From JBMNPT01 sp050943735 (GTDB taxonomy: Bacteria; Bacillota; Clostridia; Oscillospirales; RGIG577), in NCBI GenBank assembly GCA_050943735.1, contig JBMNPT010000007.1:59812-123811 (forward strand): DNA of 64,000 nt, in the 5' to 3' direction. The notes below the pieces were generated by a model. The model made no database searches. It saw only the letters and a list, made by a program, of their open reading frames with translations, and was not told where the DNA came from. Made by a program: the position numbers and the translations under genes. Shown here in pieces: positions 49,495-57,391 of the stretch (the stretch's first letter is position 1; every line of letters begins with the position of its first letter).

Positions 49495-50676
49495 ATGGGA
49501 TTCAAACAGGCATTCAAACTGGCGTGGAACAGCATTATGAGCAGCAAGATGCGCTCGCTGCTCACCATGCTGGGCATTATCATCGGTGTGGCATCGGTGA
49601 TTGTGCTGGTCAGCCTGATGCAGGGTATGACCACCTCCATGACCGATATGTTCACCAGCATGGGGACCAATTCCATGACGGTGACTCTCATGGGCCGCCG
49701 GGACAGTGCCTCTGTTTCGGTGGATGATATGTATGAATTTATAGACGGGCAGCCCGGGCTGTACCAGGGGGTTTCTCCCACTGTGACGGTGATGGGAGCC
49801 ACTGTAAAAAATGGAACGACAGAGGCAGAGACTGTTACCATCACTGGGGTGGGAGAGGATTATGACAAGCTCAACACCCTGGAAGTGATGGATGGACGAT
49901 TTATTCAATATCTGGATATTTCACAGCGTAAAAAGGTGTGTGTCATCGGCACCTATGTGGCGGCACAGCTGTTCGGCACCACCCAGGCCGCAGGGCAGAC
50001 TTTGAAAATCAACGGCAATGTGTACACTGTGGTGGGCGTATTGGCTGAACAAGAGGATTCCGAAGAGGGATCGGCTGACGATTGCATATACCTGCCCTAC
50101 ACTATGGCCAGCAAACTCAGCTGGATGGGTACCATCAACAGTTACAAGGTGTGTGCCATCGATGCCGAGCATGTGGATGAGGCCAAAGCCACTTTGGAGG
50201 GTTTCCTCTACAGTACTTATGAAGATGAGGATTTGTACAACGTCACTAGCATGGCGGAGATGGTGGACAATGTCAATGAACTGACCGGCACCATGACCAT
50301 GGTGTTGGTGGGCATTGCGGGGATCTCTCTGCTGGTAGGCGGCATCGGTATTATGAATATCATGCTGGTGTCGGTGACCGAGCGTACCCGGGAAATCGGC
50401 ATCCGAAAATCGCTGGGTGCCAAGCGCCGGGACATTATGCGGCAGTTTGTGATTGAGGCCGGAACCACCAGTAGTCTGGGCGGCGTGATGGGCATTGTGC
50501 TGGGCATCGTCATCTCTTTGGTGGCCGGCAGTATCATCGGCATCGAAGCGGTCCCATCCTTGGGAGCCATTCTGCTATCCTTTGGTGTGTCGGTGGGTAT
50601 TGGTGTGGCTTTTGGATATCTGCCTGCCAGCAAAGCTTCCCGGCTCAACCCCATTGACGCTTTGCGCAGCGACTGA
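49495..50676 (+). CDS. ABC transporter permease (MacB/FtsX type)
   Basis: The 393-aa protein has one N-terminal span (about residues 22-42), a large outer MacB-PCD domain (about 45-265) and three C-terminal spans in the FtsX domain. The conserved GIGIMNIMLVSVTERTREIG and SLGAKRRDIMRQF segments and the end ASRLNPIDALR are typical. The open frame extends 14 codons upstream within the ATPase gene; AGGAGGGG before the ATG at 49495 gives the start. It completes an adaptor-ATPase-permease unit. Confidence 0.9.
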   Translation: MGFKQAFKLAWNSIMSSKMRSLLTMLGIIIGVASVIVLVSLMQGMTTSMTDMFTSMGTNSMTVTLMGRRDSASVSVDDMYEFIDGQPGLYQGVSPTVTVMGATVKNGTTEAETVTITGVGEDYDKLNTLEVMDGRFIQYLDISQRKKVCVIGTYVAAQLFGTTQAAGQTLKINGNVYTVVGVLAEQEDSEEGSADDCIYLPYTMASKLSWMGTINSYKVCAIDAEHVDEAKATLEGFLYSTYEDEDLYNVTSMAEMVDNVNELTGTMTMVLVGIAGISLLVGGIGIMNIMLVSVTERTREIGIRKSLGAKRRDIMRQFVIEAGTTSSLGGVMGIVLGIVISLVAGSIIGIEAVPSLGAILLSFGVSVGIGVAFGYLPASKASRLNPIDALRSD

Positions 50677-50713
50677 CAGTACATTGATTTGATACGAGAT
50701 GGAGGGACAGATT

Positions 50714-52582
50714 GTGAAACAAAAACTGACGGCACTTTTGTTGTGCCTGACTTTGTGTATCCCATGGGCCGCACCGGTTTCCGCACTGGAAACCACCCAG
50801 GATGCGGTGATTCAGGTGGTGGGTGCATTGGAGATTATGACCGGAGATGAAAACGGGGAGCTGCATTTGAGCAATGCGGTGACTCGGGCAGAATTCGCCA
50901 AGATGCTGGTGTGTGCCTCCGTCTACAAAGACAGTGTTTCCCCAGTGGCCAATACCTCCCCCTTCCGGGATGTTCCCTATACCCACTGGGCGGCCAGTTA
51001 TATCAAAACGGCAGTGGAACAGGGATGGGTGACTGGATATCTGGATGGCACCTACCGGCCGGACAACACCATCACATTGGAGGAGGCGGTGACCGCTTCG
51101 CTGAAACTGTTAGGCTATACCACATCGGACTTCCCCGGTTCCTTCCCCTATGGGCAGATGGCGCTGTATGAGTCGCTGGGGATGGATGAAAACATCAGCG
51201 CGGGTATGGGCAGCACCCTCACCCGACAGGATTGTATGTATCTCCTGTACAATCTGCTCAACACCAAAACCAAAGATACAGGAGTTATCTACTGCACCAC
51301 CCTGGGCTATGAGGTGGACGCCAACGACGAGATCAGCCTGACCCATGTGATCAATGACACCATGACGGGGCCCATCATCTCCACTGGTGGTCTCATGGGC
51401 ATTCCCTTTACTCCTCAGCACATTTATCGCAATGGTGTGCGGGTGGAGGCGTCTGCCATTGCCGCCTATGATGTGCTCTATTACTCCCAGAGCATGTCCA
51501 CCGTATGGGCGTACAACAATAAAGTGAGTGGAACCTATGAATCGGCTTCTCCCAACAGCGATTATCCCACTGCAGTGACAGTGGCGGGGGTTTCCTATGA
51601 GTTGGGCAACTCCACCGCGGCCTATCAGCTTTCTTCGGTGGGCACTTTCCACATCGGAGATACAGTGACGCTGCTGTTGGGCAAAGATGGCACAGTGGTC
51701 AGCGCGGTGGATGCCACTGCAGCGGAACAGACGGTGGCTGGTGTGATTGTGGAAGTGGGCACCAAAAACTATACCGACAGCAATGGCAATCCCTACAGTG
51801 GACGGTATATCCGGGTGGTGGCCACCGATGGCGGCAGCTATGAATTCAAGGTGGACAGCGTGTCGGGCTACAGCCAAGGAGATGTGGTGAAAGTGCAGGT
51901 GTCGGGTGGCACCACGCAGGTCCAGCATCTGAGCAATGCCGGCCTCACCGGAACGGTCAACAGCTCTTCCTATACCATTGGCAGCCGAAAGGTGGCTACA
52001 GCCGCCAACATTGTGGATGTGGCGGACAGTACAGTGACTAAGATTGCTCTGTCCCGTCTGGACGGGGTGAGTCTCAGCAGTGACAGCGTGCTCTACTATC
52101 AGACCAATTCCGCCGGAGAGATCACCGATCTGATTTTAGACGATGTAACGGGGGACAGCCGTTCCTACGGTGTGGTGGAAAGTGTGGAAAAGAAACAGCA
52201 GTCTGACAGCACAGGCACCACCACCACTCGGGTTTTCCAGTGCAATGTGAACGGTCAGAGCATGAGCCTCACCACCACCGGATTTTCTCAGGTGAGCAGC
52301 GGACCGGCTTGTTTCACCATGGAAGACGGTCAGATTGACTACATTCAAAACTTGACCATGCTCACCGGGGTGACGGGCGTTACCAGTCTATCGGTACAGA
52401 CTTCCTCGGGTAGCTTCCGACTGGCGGACAATGTGCTGGTGTACATCCGGGACGGCAATCAGTATTATCAGTCCACCCTGAGCCAGATTGTGGACAGTCA
52501 GGAGTATACCATTACAGCGCACTACGATAAGGCACAGTCTCAGGGCGGCCGGGTACGGGTGCTGCTGGCCACTCCCAAATGA
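50714..52582 (+). CDS. Surface protein with SLH domains
   Basis: The 622-aa secreted protein has a signal peptide (about residues 1-25, ending PVSA). S-layer-homology motifs follow in residues 45-165 (AVTRAEFAKMLV, FRDVPYTHWAASYIKTAVEQGWVTGY, GTYRPDNTITLEEAV), then about 450 residues of beta-rich repeats without recognised family. SLH modules bind pyruvylated wall polymers. The GTG at 50714 has GGAGGG 7 nt upstream. It follows the permease by 37 nt and precedes the two-component genes, so it may be a client or sensor partner of the system. Confidence 0.75.
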   Translation: MKQKLTALLLCLTLCIPWAAPVSALETTQDAVIQVVGALEIMTGDENGELHLSNAVTRAEFAKMLVCASVYKDSVSPVANTSPFRDVPYTHWAASYIKTAVEQGWVTGYLDGTYRPDNTITLEEAVTASLKLLGYTTSDFPGSFPYGQMALYESLGMDENISAGMGSTLTRQDCMYLLYNLLNTKTKDTGVIYCTTLGYEVDANDEISLTHVINDTMTGPIISTGGLMGIPFTPQHIYRNGVRVEASAIAAYDVLYYSQSMSTVWAYNNKVSGTYESASPNSDYPTAVTVAGVSYELGNSTAAYQLSSVGTFHIGDTVTLLLGKDGTVVSAVDATAAEQTVAGVIVEVGTKNYTDSNGNPYSGRYIRVVATDGGSYEFKVDSVSGYSQGDVVKVQVSGGTTQVQHLSNAGLTGTVNSSSYTIGSRKVATAANIVDVADSTVTKIALSRLDGVSLSSDSVLYYQTNSAGEITDLILDDVTGDSRSYGVVESVEKKQQSDSTGTTTTRVFQCNVNGQSMSLTTTGFSQVSSGPACFTMEDGQIDYIQNLTMLTGVTGVTSLSVQTSSGSFRLADNVLVYIRDGNQYYQSTLSQIVDSQEYTITAHYDKAQSQGGRVRVLLATPK

Positions 52583-52584
52583 AA

Positions 52585-52614
52585 TTGACCGGAAGGGGAA
52601 AAATCTGCTATGAT
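52585..52614 (+). promoter_or_regulatory. Promoter of the two-component system
   Basis: TTGACC (52585-52590), an 18-nt spacer and TATGAT (52609-52614) with extended TGC. Confidence 0.65.
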
Positions 52615-52636
52615 ACAGACAGGAGGTGAGGAAGAG

Positions 52637-53317
52637 ATGGCAACCATTTTGGTGGCGGATGACGAGGCGCGGATTCGGCGGCTGGTGGGGGATTTCCTCC
52701 GTAAGGATGGGCATCAGATCGTGGAAGCGGAAGACGGCCGGCAGGCGTTGCAGCGTCTGGAAGAGCAGGAGATTGACCTGGTGATTCTGGATATTATGAT
52801 GCCTGGCTATGATGGCTGGAGCGTGTTGCGGCAGATTCGCAGCCGGCCGGAACATCTGCCGGTGATGATGCTCACTGCCCGCAACGAAGAGGCAGATGAG
52901 GTGTTTGGATTTGATCTGGGAGCGGACGACTATGTGGGCAAACCCTTTTCGCCGCTGGTGTTGGCGGCTCGAGTGCGCAGTCTGCTGGGCCGCAGCCGGG
53001 ATGTAAAAGAACAGGAAATTACCACTTTGGGCCCTCTTTCCATTGACGAGAACAGCCGGGAAGTGCACTTGCGGGAACAGACGGTGAATCTGACTCCCAA
53101 GGAATATGAACTTCTCATCTATTTTAAGAACAACCGGGGAATGGCGCTGAGCCGTTCCGCCATCCTCAACAGTGTGTGGGGCTATGACTATTTTGGGGAT
53201 CTGCGCACCGTAGATACCCATGTGAAAAAGCTGCGTGCCAAATTGGAAGATTGCGGCAGCTATATTCAGACGGTGCGGGGCTATGGGTATCGTTTTGATT
53301 GGGAAGGAAAGGAGTGA
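52637..53317 (+). CDS. OmpR-family response regulator
   Basis: The 226-aa protein has a receiver domain (residues 1-118; acidic pair DDE at 8-10, phospho-acceptor D52 in LVILDIMMPG, lysine in DDYVGKPF) and an OmpR winged-helix output domain (LTPKEYELLIYFKNN, RTVDTHVKKLRAKL, VRGYGYRF). GGAGGTGAGG precedes the ATG at 52637. The histidine kinase gene follows after 4 nt. Its likely targets are the neighbouring export operon and SLH gene. Confidence 0.93.
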   Translation: MATILVADDEARIRRLVGDFLRKDGHQIVEAEDGRQALQRLEEQEIDLVILDIMMPGYDGWSVLRQIRSRPEHLPVMMLTARNEEADEVFGFDLGADDYVGKPFSPLVLAARVRSLLGRSRDVKEQEITTLGPLSIDENSREVHLREQTVNLTPKEYELLIYFKNNRGMALSRSAILNSVWGYDYFGDLRTVDTHVKKLRAKLEDCGSYIQTVRGYGYRFDWEGKE

Positions 53318-53321
53318 GAAA

Positions 53322-54845
53322 ATGATCGCCTTTCGCTGGGGCCGGTCCATCCGCAGCAAATTGCTGGCAGGGACTCTGCTCATTGCTGCGGCCATGTTTG
53401 GGGTATTTGCCCTGCTCAATCTGTGTTGTCTGGACCGCTATTACCGGTATGAAAAGCAGGCGATGCTCATTCAGGTATACCAGCAGGTCAATGCCACGTA
53501 TCAGGGCGATCCGCAGCAGATCGAGGATGCTCTTTCCCAATTGGAATATCAGCGGGGAATTTCCATGACCATTCTGCACCGGGAAGGGGAGGAGGTTCAG
53601 GTAAAATACAATACCATGTTCCGGGGCGAAATGCCCCCTCCCGATAAGCAGTTCCCCAAAATGGCAGAGGGTCTTGAGAAAGATCCTTTTCAATACGATG
53701 AAGAGGAACTGGCGGAAAAGGGATATACCTTCGCCAGTTTGGAAGATCCGCACCGAGCAGCGTCTTTTTTGTCGCTGGTGGGTTATTTGCAGGGAGATGA
53801 TATCCTGATGATCGGCATTCCCCTGGCCAACCTGGAAGAAACGGTGCAGATCAGCCAGACCTTTTTGTTGCTGGCGGGACTGGCCGCTCTGGCGGTGGGG
53901 TTGATGCTGGCATTGGCCATCACCCGGCACTTCTGCAATCCTCTCATTCAGATGAAAGACATTGCCAGTTCCATGGCCACGCTGGACTTTTCCCGCAAAT
54001 ATCAGGGGAATCAGGAAGATGAAGTGGGTCAATTGGGACGCAGTCTCAATCAGCTTTCCGACTATCTGGAGGATGCCTTCCGGGAGCTTAAGGGTGTCAA
54101 TCTGCGCCTGGAGGAGGAGATTGAACGATGCCGCCGGGTGGATGATATGCGCCGGGAGTTCATCATCAACATCTCCCATGAGCTGAAAACCCCCATTGCA
54201 CTGGTACAGGGCTATGCGGAAGGACTGCGAGTCAATCTCAACTCAAACGAGGAGGATAAAAACTACTATTGTGACATCATCATGGAAGAAGCAGCCCGCA
54301 TGAACCGCATGGTGATGCAGCTGCTGGACTTGTCCCGTATTGAGCTGGGCAATACACCGCCGGAGCTCACCGAAGTGGACATTGGAGAAATGGTGCAGCA
54401 GGCTCTGGGAGAAACCCGGGTGCTGGCAGAGGAAAAGCAGCTTCAGGTGGACAGCGCCGGACTGCAGGGTGTGCTGTGGGCCGACTATGACATGATGGAG
54501 CAGGTGGTGTACAACTATCTCACCAATGCCATTCACCATACCCCCCAGGGAGGCCGAATCCGGCTGTGGAGTCAGCAGGAAGAGGGAGAAATTCGGGTGC
54601 ATGTGTGGAATCAGGGAGAGAACATTCCCTTGGAAGAGATGGATAAAATCTGGGAAAAATTTTACCGCATTGACAAGGCCCGGAGCCGGTCCATGGGAGG
54701 AACCGGCATAGGACTGTCCATTGTGCGGGCCATTTTGCAGGCCCATGGAGGCAGCTGCGGCGTGGACAATACAGAGGACGGGGTGGATTTCTGGTTCCAG
54801 ACCCGGGCTTATCAGCCGGGCTTGCCGGAGGAAACTTTATCTTGA
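53322..54845 (+). CDS. Sensor histidine kinase
   Basis: The 507-aa protein has two spans (about residues 13-35 and 182-205) around an outer sensor domain of about 145 residues. HAMP (about 207-260), HisKA with the phospho-acceptor H286 in NISHELKTPIALV, and HATPase_c follow, the latter with the N box VVYNYLTNAIHH and G box GTGIGLSIVRAIL. The frame opens 29 codons earlier inside the regulator gene; GAAAGGAG before the ATG at 53322 sets the start. The csoR promoter begins at its stop codon. Confidence 0.92.
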   Translation: MIAFRWGRSIRSKLLAGTLLIAAAMFGVFALLNLCCLDRYYRYEKQAMLIQVYQQVNATYQGDPQQIEDALSQLEYQRGISMTILHREGEEVQVKYNTMFRGEMPPPDKQFPKMAEGLEKDPFQYDEEELAEKGYTFASLEDPHRAASFLSLVGYLQGDDILMIGIPLANLEETVQISQTFLLLAGLAALAVGLMLALAITRHFCNPLIQMKDIASSMATLDFSRKYQGNQEDEVGQLGRSLNQLSDYLEDAFRELKGVNLRLEEEIERCRRVDDMRREFIINISHELKTPIALVQGYAEGLRVNLNSNEEDKNYYCDIIMEEAARMNRMVMQLLDLSRIELGNTPPELTEVDIGEMVQQALGETRVLAEEKQLQVDSAGLQGVLWADYDMMEQVVYNYLTNAIHHTPQGGRIRLWSQQEEGEIRVHVWNQGENIPLEEMDKIWEKFYRIDKARSRSMGGTGIGLSIVRAILQAHGGSCGVDNTEDGVDFWFQTRAYQPGLPEETLS

Positions 54846-54870
54846 CAAATGGGGCAATCTGAAGGATACT
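54842..54870 (+). promoter_or_regulatory. csoR promoter
   Basis: TTGACA (54842-54847), overlapping the kinase stop codon, a 17-nt spacer and GATACT (54865-54870). Confidence 0.65.
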
Positions 54871-54875
54871 GAATG

Positions 54876-54893
54876 CATACCCCAGGTGGTATG
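54876..54893. promoter_or_regulatory. CsoR-type operator of csoR
   Basis: CATACCCCAGGTGGTATG, a near-perfect inverted repeat directly after the csoR -10 box, of the same TACCCC type as the two sites before the ATPase gene. Confidence 0.65.
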
Positions 54894-54905
54894 GAGGTGT
54901 GAAAA

Positions 54906-55181
54906 ATGCGAAAATGTATGGATGCTGACAATTTGCACCGTCGGTTGAAAAAAATCATCGGTCAGGTACAGGCCATTGACCGCATGGTGGATGAGGATGT
55001 CCCCTGTGAAGATGTGCTGGCACAGATCAACGCGGCCAAATCCGCGCTGCACCGAGTGGGGCAGGTGGTGCTGGAAGGCCATATTCAGCACTGTGTGCGG
55101 GATGGCATCGAGCACGGCGACGCCGATCAGACCATTGCCAGTTTTACCAAGGCGGTAGAGCGATTTGCCAACATGCGATGA
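54906..55181 (+). CDS. csoR: CsoR-family copper-sensing repressor
   Basis: The 91-aa all-helical protein of the CsoR/RcnR family has the copper(I) ligand triad C34, H59 and C63. The spacing of 25 and 4 residues is that known for CsoR (C36-H61-C65 in the mycobacterial protein). The start LHRRLKKIIGQVQAIDRMV is the family hallmark. It should repress itself and the P-type ATPase gene until copper binds; three matching operators are present. GGAGGTG precedes the ATG. A terminator separates it from the ATPase gene. Confidence 0.92.
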   Translation: MRKCMDADNLHRRLKKIIGQVQAIDRMVDEDVPCEDVLAQINAAKSALHRVGQVVLEGHIQHCVRDGIEHGDADQTIASFTKAVERFANMR

Positions 55182-55185
55182 AAGA

Positions 55186-55216
55186 AACCGGGAGAACTTC
55201 TCCCGGTTATTTTTTG
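55186..55216 (+). terminator. csoR terminator
   Basis: A 9-bp stem (55186-55194 with 55200-55208) followed by T-rich sequence. Confidence 0.85.
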
Positions 55217-55221
55217 CTCTC

Positions 55222-55251
55222 TTGACAAACATATACCCCTATAGGTATAAT
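55222..55251 (+). promoter_or_regulatory. Promoter of the P-type ATPase gene
   Basis: TTGACA (55222-55227), an 18-nt spacer and TATAAT (55246-55251). A CsoR-type operator overlaps spacer and -10. Confidence 0.85.
55232..55249. promoter_or_regulatory. CsoR-type operator 1 of the ATPase gene
   Basis: TATACCCCTATAGGTATA, an inverted repeat covering the spacer and -10 box, so binding would block RNA polymerase. Confidence 0.75.
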
Positions 55252-55256
55252 GCAAA

Positions 55257-55274
55257 TATACCCCATAGGGTATA
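55257..55274. promoter_or_regulatory. CsoR-type operator 2 of the ATPase gene
   Basis: TATACCCCATAGGGTATA, a near-perfect palindrome downstream of the start site and touching the ribosome binding site; its centre is 25 bp from operator 1. Confidence 0.75.
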
Positions 55275-55284
55275 GGAGGTGCGT

Positions 55285-57153
55285 ATGAAACAGATTGAAG
55301 CCTTTTTGGAATGGGGCGGGGTCAAAAAAGATGTCATTTGTCTGGTGGTTTCGGGAGTGGCATTGCTGCTCAGTATGCTCCACCTGCCGGGATTGCCTTT
55401 TGATCCTGCGTGGGTGGCCATTGTGCTGTGCGGTGTGCCCATTGTGCTGGAAGCGGTGGTGGGACTGGTCACCGCTTTTGACATCAAAGCGGATGTACTG
55501 ATATCCATGGCGCTGATTGCCTCGGTGATCATCGGGGAGCATTTTGCGGCAGGAGAAGTGGCGTTTATCATGCAGCTGGGGGCGTTGTTGGAGGACCTGA
55601 CGGTGGAACGGGCCAGAGCAGGCACCATGAAACTGATACGGCTCACCCCTCGTACTGCCCGGCGCCTGACGGGAGAGAAGGAAGAGGTGATTCCCGCCCA
55701 GGAGGTGCAGGTGGGAGACTGGCTGCGGGTACTGCCTGGGGAAACCGTACCGGTGGATGGGAGAATTTTGCAAGGCAATACCTCCATTGATCAGTCGGTG
55801 ATGACCGGTGAATCGCTGCCGGTGGATAAACAGCCGGGAGATGAGGTTTCCAGCGGGACGGTGAATCAATTTGGGGCCTTTGAGATGGAAGCCACCCGGG
55901 TGGGAGAGGACAGTTCTTTGCAGCGGATGATCCGTCTGGTGCAGTCAGCAGACGCACACAAGGCCAAAATTGTGCGGATGGCGGATCGCTGGGCCACTTG
56001 GATCGTGGTGATTGCTCTGACAGCGGCGGTGCTGGCCTGGATGGTCACAGGCGAGATCATTCGATCGGTGACGGTGCTGGTGGTGTTTTGTCCCTGTGCA
56101 CTGGTGCTGGCCACCCCCACAGCCATTGTGGCGGCCATGGGCAATGCCACCCGGCATGGGTTTCTGGTGCGGGAAGGGGATGCGCTGGAGCGGCTGGCGG
56201 CGGTGAAGGTGTTTGCCTTTGACAAAACAGGAACCCTTACCCGGGGATGTCTGCAGGTGAAAGCAGTGGAGAGTGTACAGGCAGAGATGGCCCCGGAGGA
56301 AGTTTTTGCCTGTGCGGCGGCCGCAGAAGGTCTGTCCGAGCATCCGCTGGGCAAAGCAGTGGTGGCGGCGTACCGTGAGCGTCAGGGACAAAATCCCCCT
56401 GGGGAAGAGGCGTTTCAAATGCTGCCCAGCCGGGGGGTGTCCTGCCGGGTGGAAGGGCATCCGGTTTTGGCGGGCAACGAACGGCTGCTGGAGGAAGCGG
56501 GCATGGTTCTGGGAGAATCGCTGCTCCAAAAGGCGGAAGCATACCGGTCACAGGGGTGCACGGTGATGTATATTGCCCGGGATGGACAGCCGGTGGGATT
56601 GCTGGCCCTAGCGGATACTCTGCGGGAGGACGCGGCGGAAACTGTAAAGGGGCTGCGCCAAGTGGATGTATTGCCAGTCTTGCTCACAGGAGATCACCCT
56701 CAGGCGGCTCAGTCCATTGCCAAGCAGCTGGGCATTGGGGAGGTGTATGCGGAGTGCCGTCCGGAGGACAAACTGAGCTATATTGAACAGAGCCAGCAAC
56801 AGGGCAAGATGGTGTGTATGCTGGGGGACGGCGTCAATGACGCGCCAGCTTTGAAGATGGCGCAGGTGGGCATTGCCATGGGCGGAATCGGCAGTGATAT
56901 CGCGGTGGAGGCCGCAGACGTGGCGCTGGTCAATGATGAAATCCGGGAACTGCCGCATTTGCTGGCGTTGTCCCGGCGCATGATGCGTACCATTCGGTGG
57001 AATCTGGTCTTTTCCATGACGCTGAATTTTGTGGCCATTGTGCTGGCGCTGAGGGGCACCTTAAATCCGGTGGTGGGCGCGTTGGTTCATAACGCGGGAT
57101 CGGTGTTGGTCATTGCCAATTCGGCGTGGCTATTGAAATGGAGAAAAACATAA
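55285..57153 (+). CDS. P1B-type heavy-metal translocating ATPase
   Basis: The 622-aa pump has an actuator domain with SVMTGESLPVDK, the membrane metal motif CPC (C269-P-C271 in VFCPCALVLATPT), the phosphorylated D313 in DKTGTLT, the SEHPLG histidine-proline motif and GDGVNDAPAL. There is no N-terminal heavy-metal-binding domain. The last spans read LNFVAIV and LVHNAGSVLVIANS, which are neither the CopA pattern (YN, MxxSS) nor the ZntA pattern (K, D). CsoR control argues for copper, the sequence leaves the metal open. GGAGG is 5 nt before the ATG. Confidence 0.88.
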   Translation: MKQIEAFLEWGGVKKDVICLVVSGVALLLSMLHLPGLPFDPAWVAIVLCGVPIVLEAVVGLVTAFDIKADVLISMALIASVIIGEHFAAGEVAFIMQLGALLEDLTVERARAGTMKLIRLTPRTARRLTGEKEEVIPAQEVQVGDWLRVLPGETVPVDGRILQGNTSIDQSVMTGESLPVDKQPGDEVSSGTVNQFGAFEMEATRVGEDSSLQRMIRLVQSADAHKAKIVRMADRWATWIVVIALTAAVLAWMVTGEIIRSVTVLVVFCPCALVLATPTAIVAAMGNATRHGFLVREGDALERLAAVKVFAFDKTGTLTRGCLQVKAVESVQAEMAPEEVFACAAAAEGLSEHPLGKAVVAAYRERQGQNPPGEEAFQMLPSRGVSCRVEGHPVLAGNERLLEEAGMVLGESLLQKAEAYRSQGCTVMYIARDGQPVGLLALADTLREDAAETVKGLRQVDVLPVLLTGDHPQAAQSIAKQLGIGEVYAECRPEDKLSYIEQSQQQGKMVCMLGDGVNDAPALKMAQVGIAMGGIGSDIAVEAADVALVNDEIRELPHLLALSRRMMRTIRWNLVFSMTLNFVAIVLALRGTLNPVVGALVHNAGSVLVIANSAWLLKWRKT

Positions 57154-57162
57154 TCATATGAC

Positions 57163-57192
57163 AAAGAGCTCTGGATTTCCAGAGCTCTTTGT
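57163..57192 (+). terminator. Terminator of the P-type ATPase gene
   Basis: A 13-bp perfect stem (AAAGAGCTCTGGA with TCCAGAGCTCTTT) at 57163-57190, followed by a short T-poor tail; nearly symmetrical. Confidence 0.7.
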
Positions 57193-57282
57193 GAGTTTGG
57201 AAGAACTGATTGTTTGGAACAAAAACATAGAAATGAATGGATAGATAAAATAAATACAGATTTCCTAAATTCTGAGTAGGTA

Positions 57283-57311
57283 TTGAAAAAATCGGTAACG
57301 AAGGGTATAAT
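57283..57311 (+). promoter_or_regulatory. Promoter of the large surface protein gene
   Basis: TTGAAA (57283-57288), a 17-nt spacer and TATAAT (57306-57311), 80 nt before the start codon. Confidence 0.75.
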
Positions 57312-57391
57312 TTTTGTGTAGTATGCAGTAAAAATTGGGGGCTGTGTACCGCACAGGCGGGAATGGGCCCCCGCAAAAGGAGAGAATGGCT

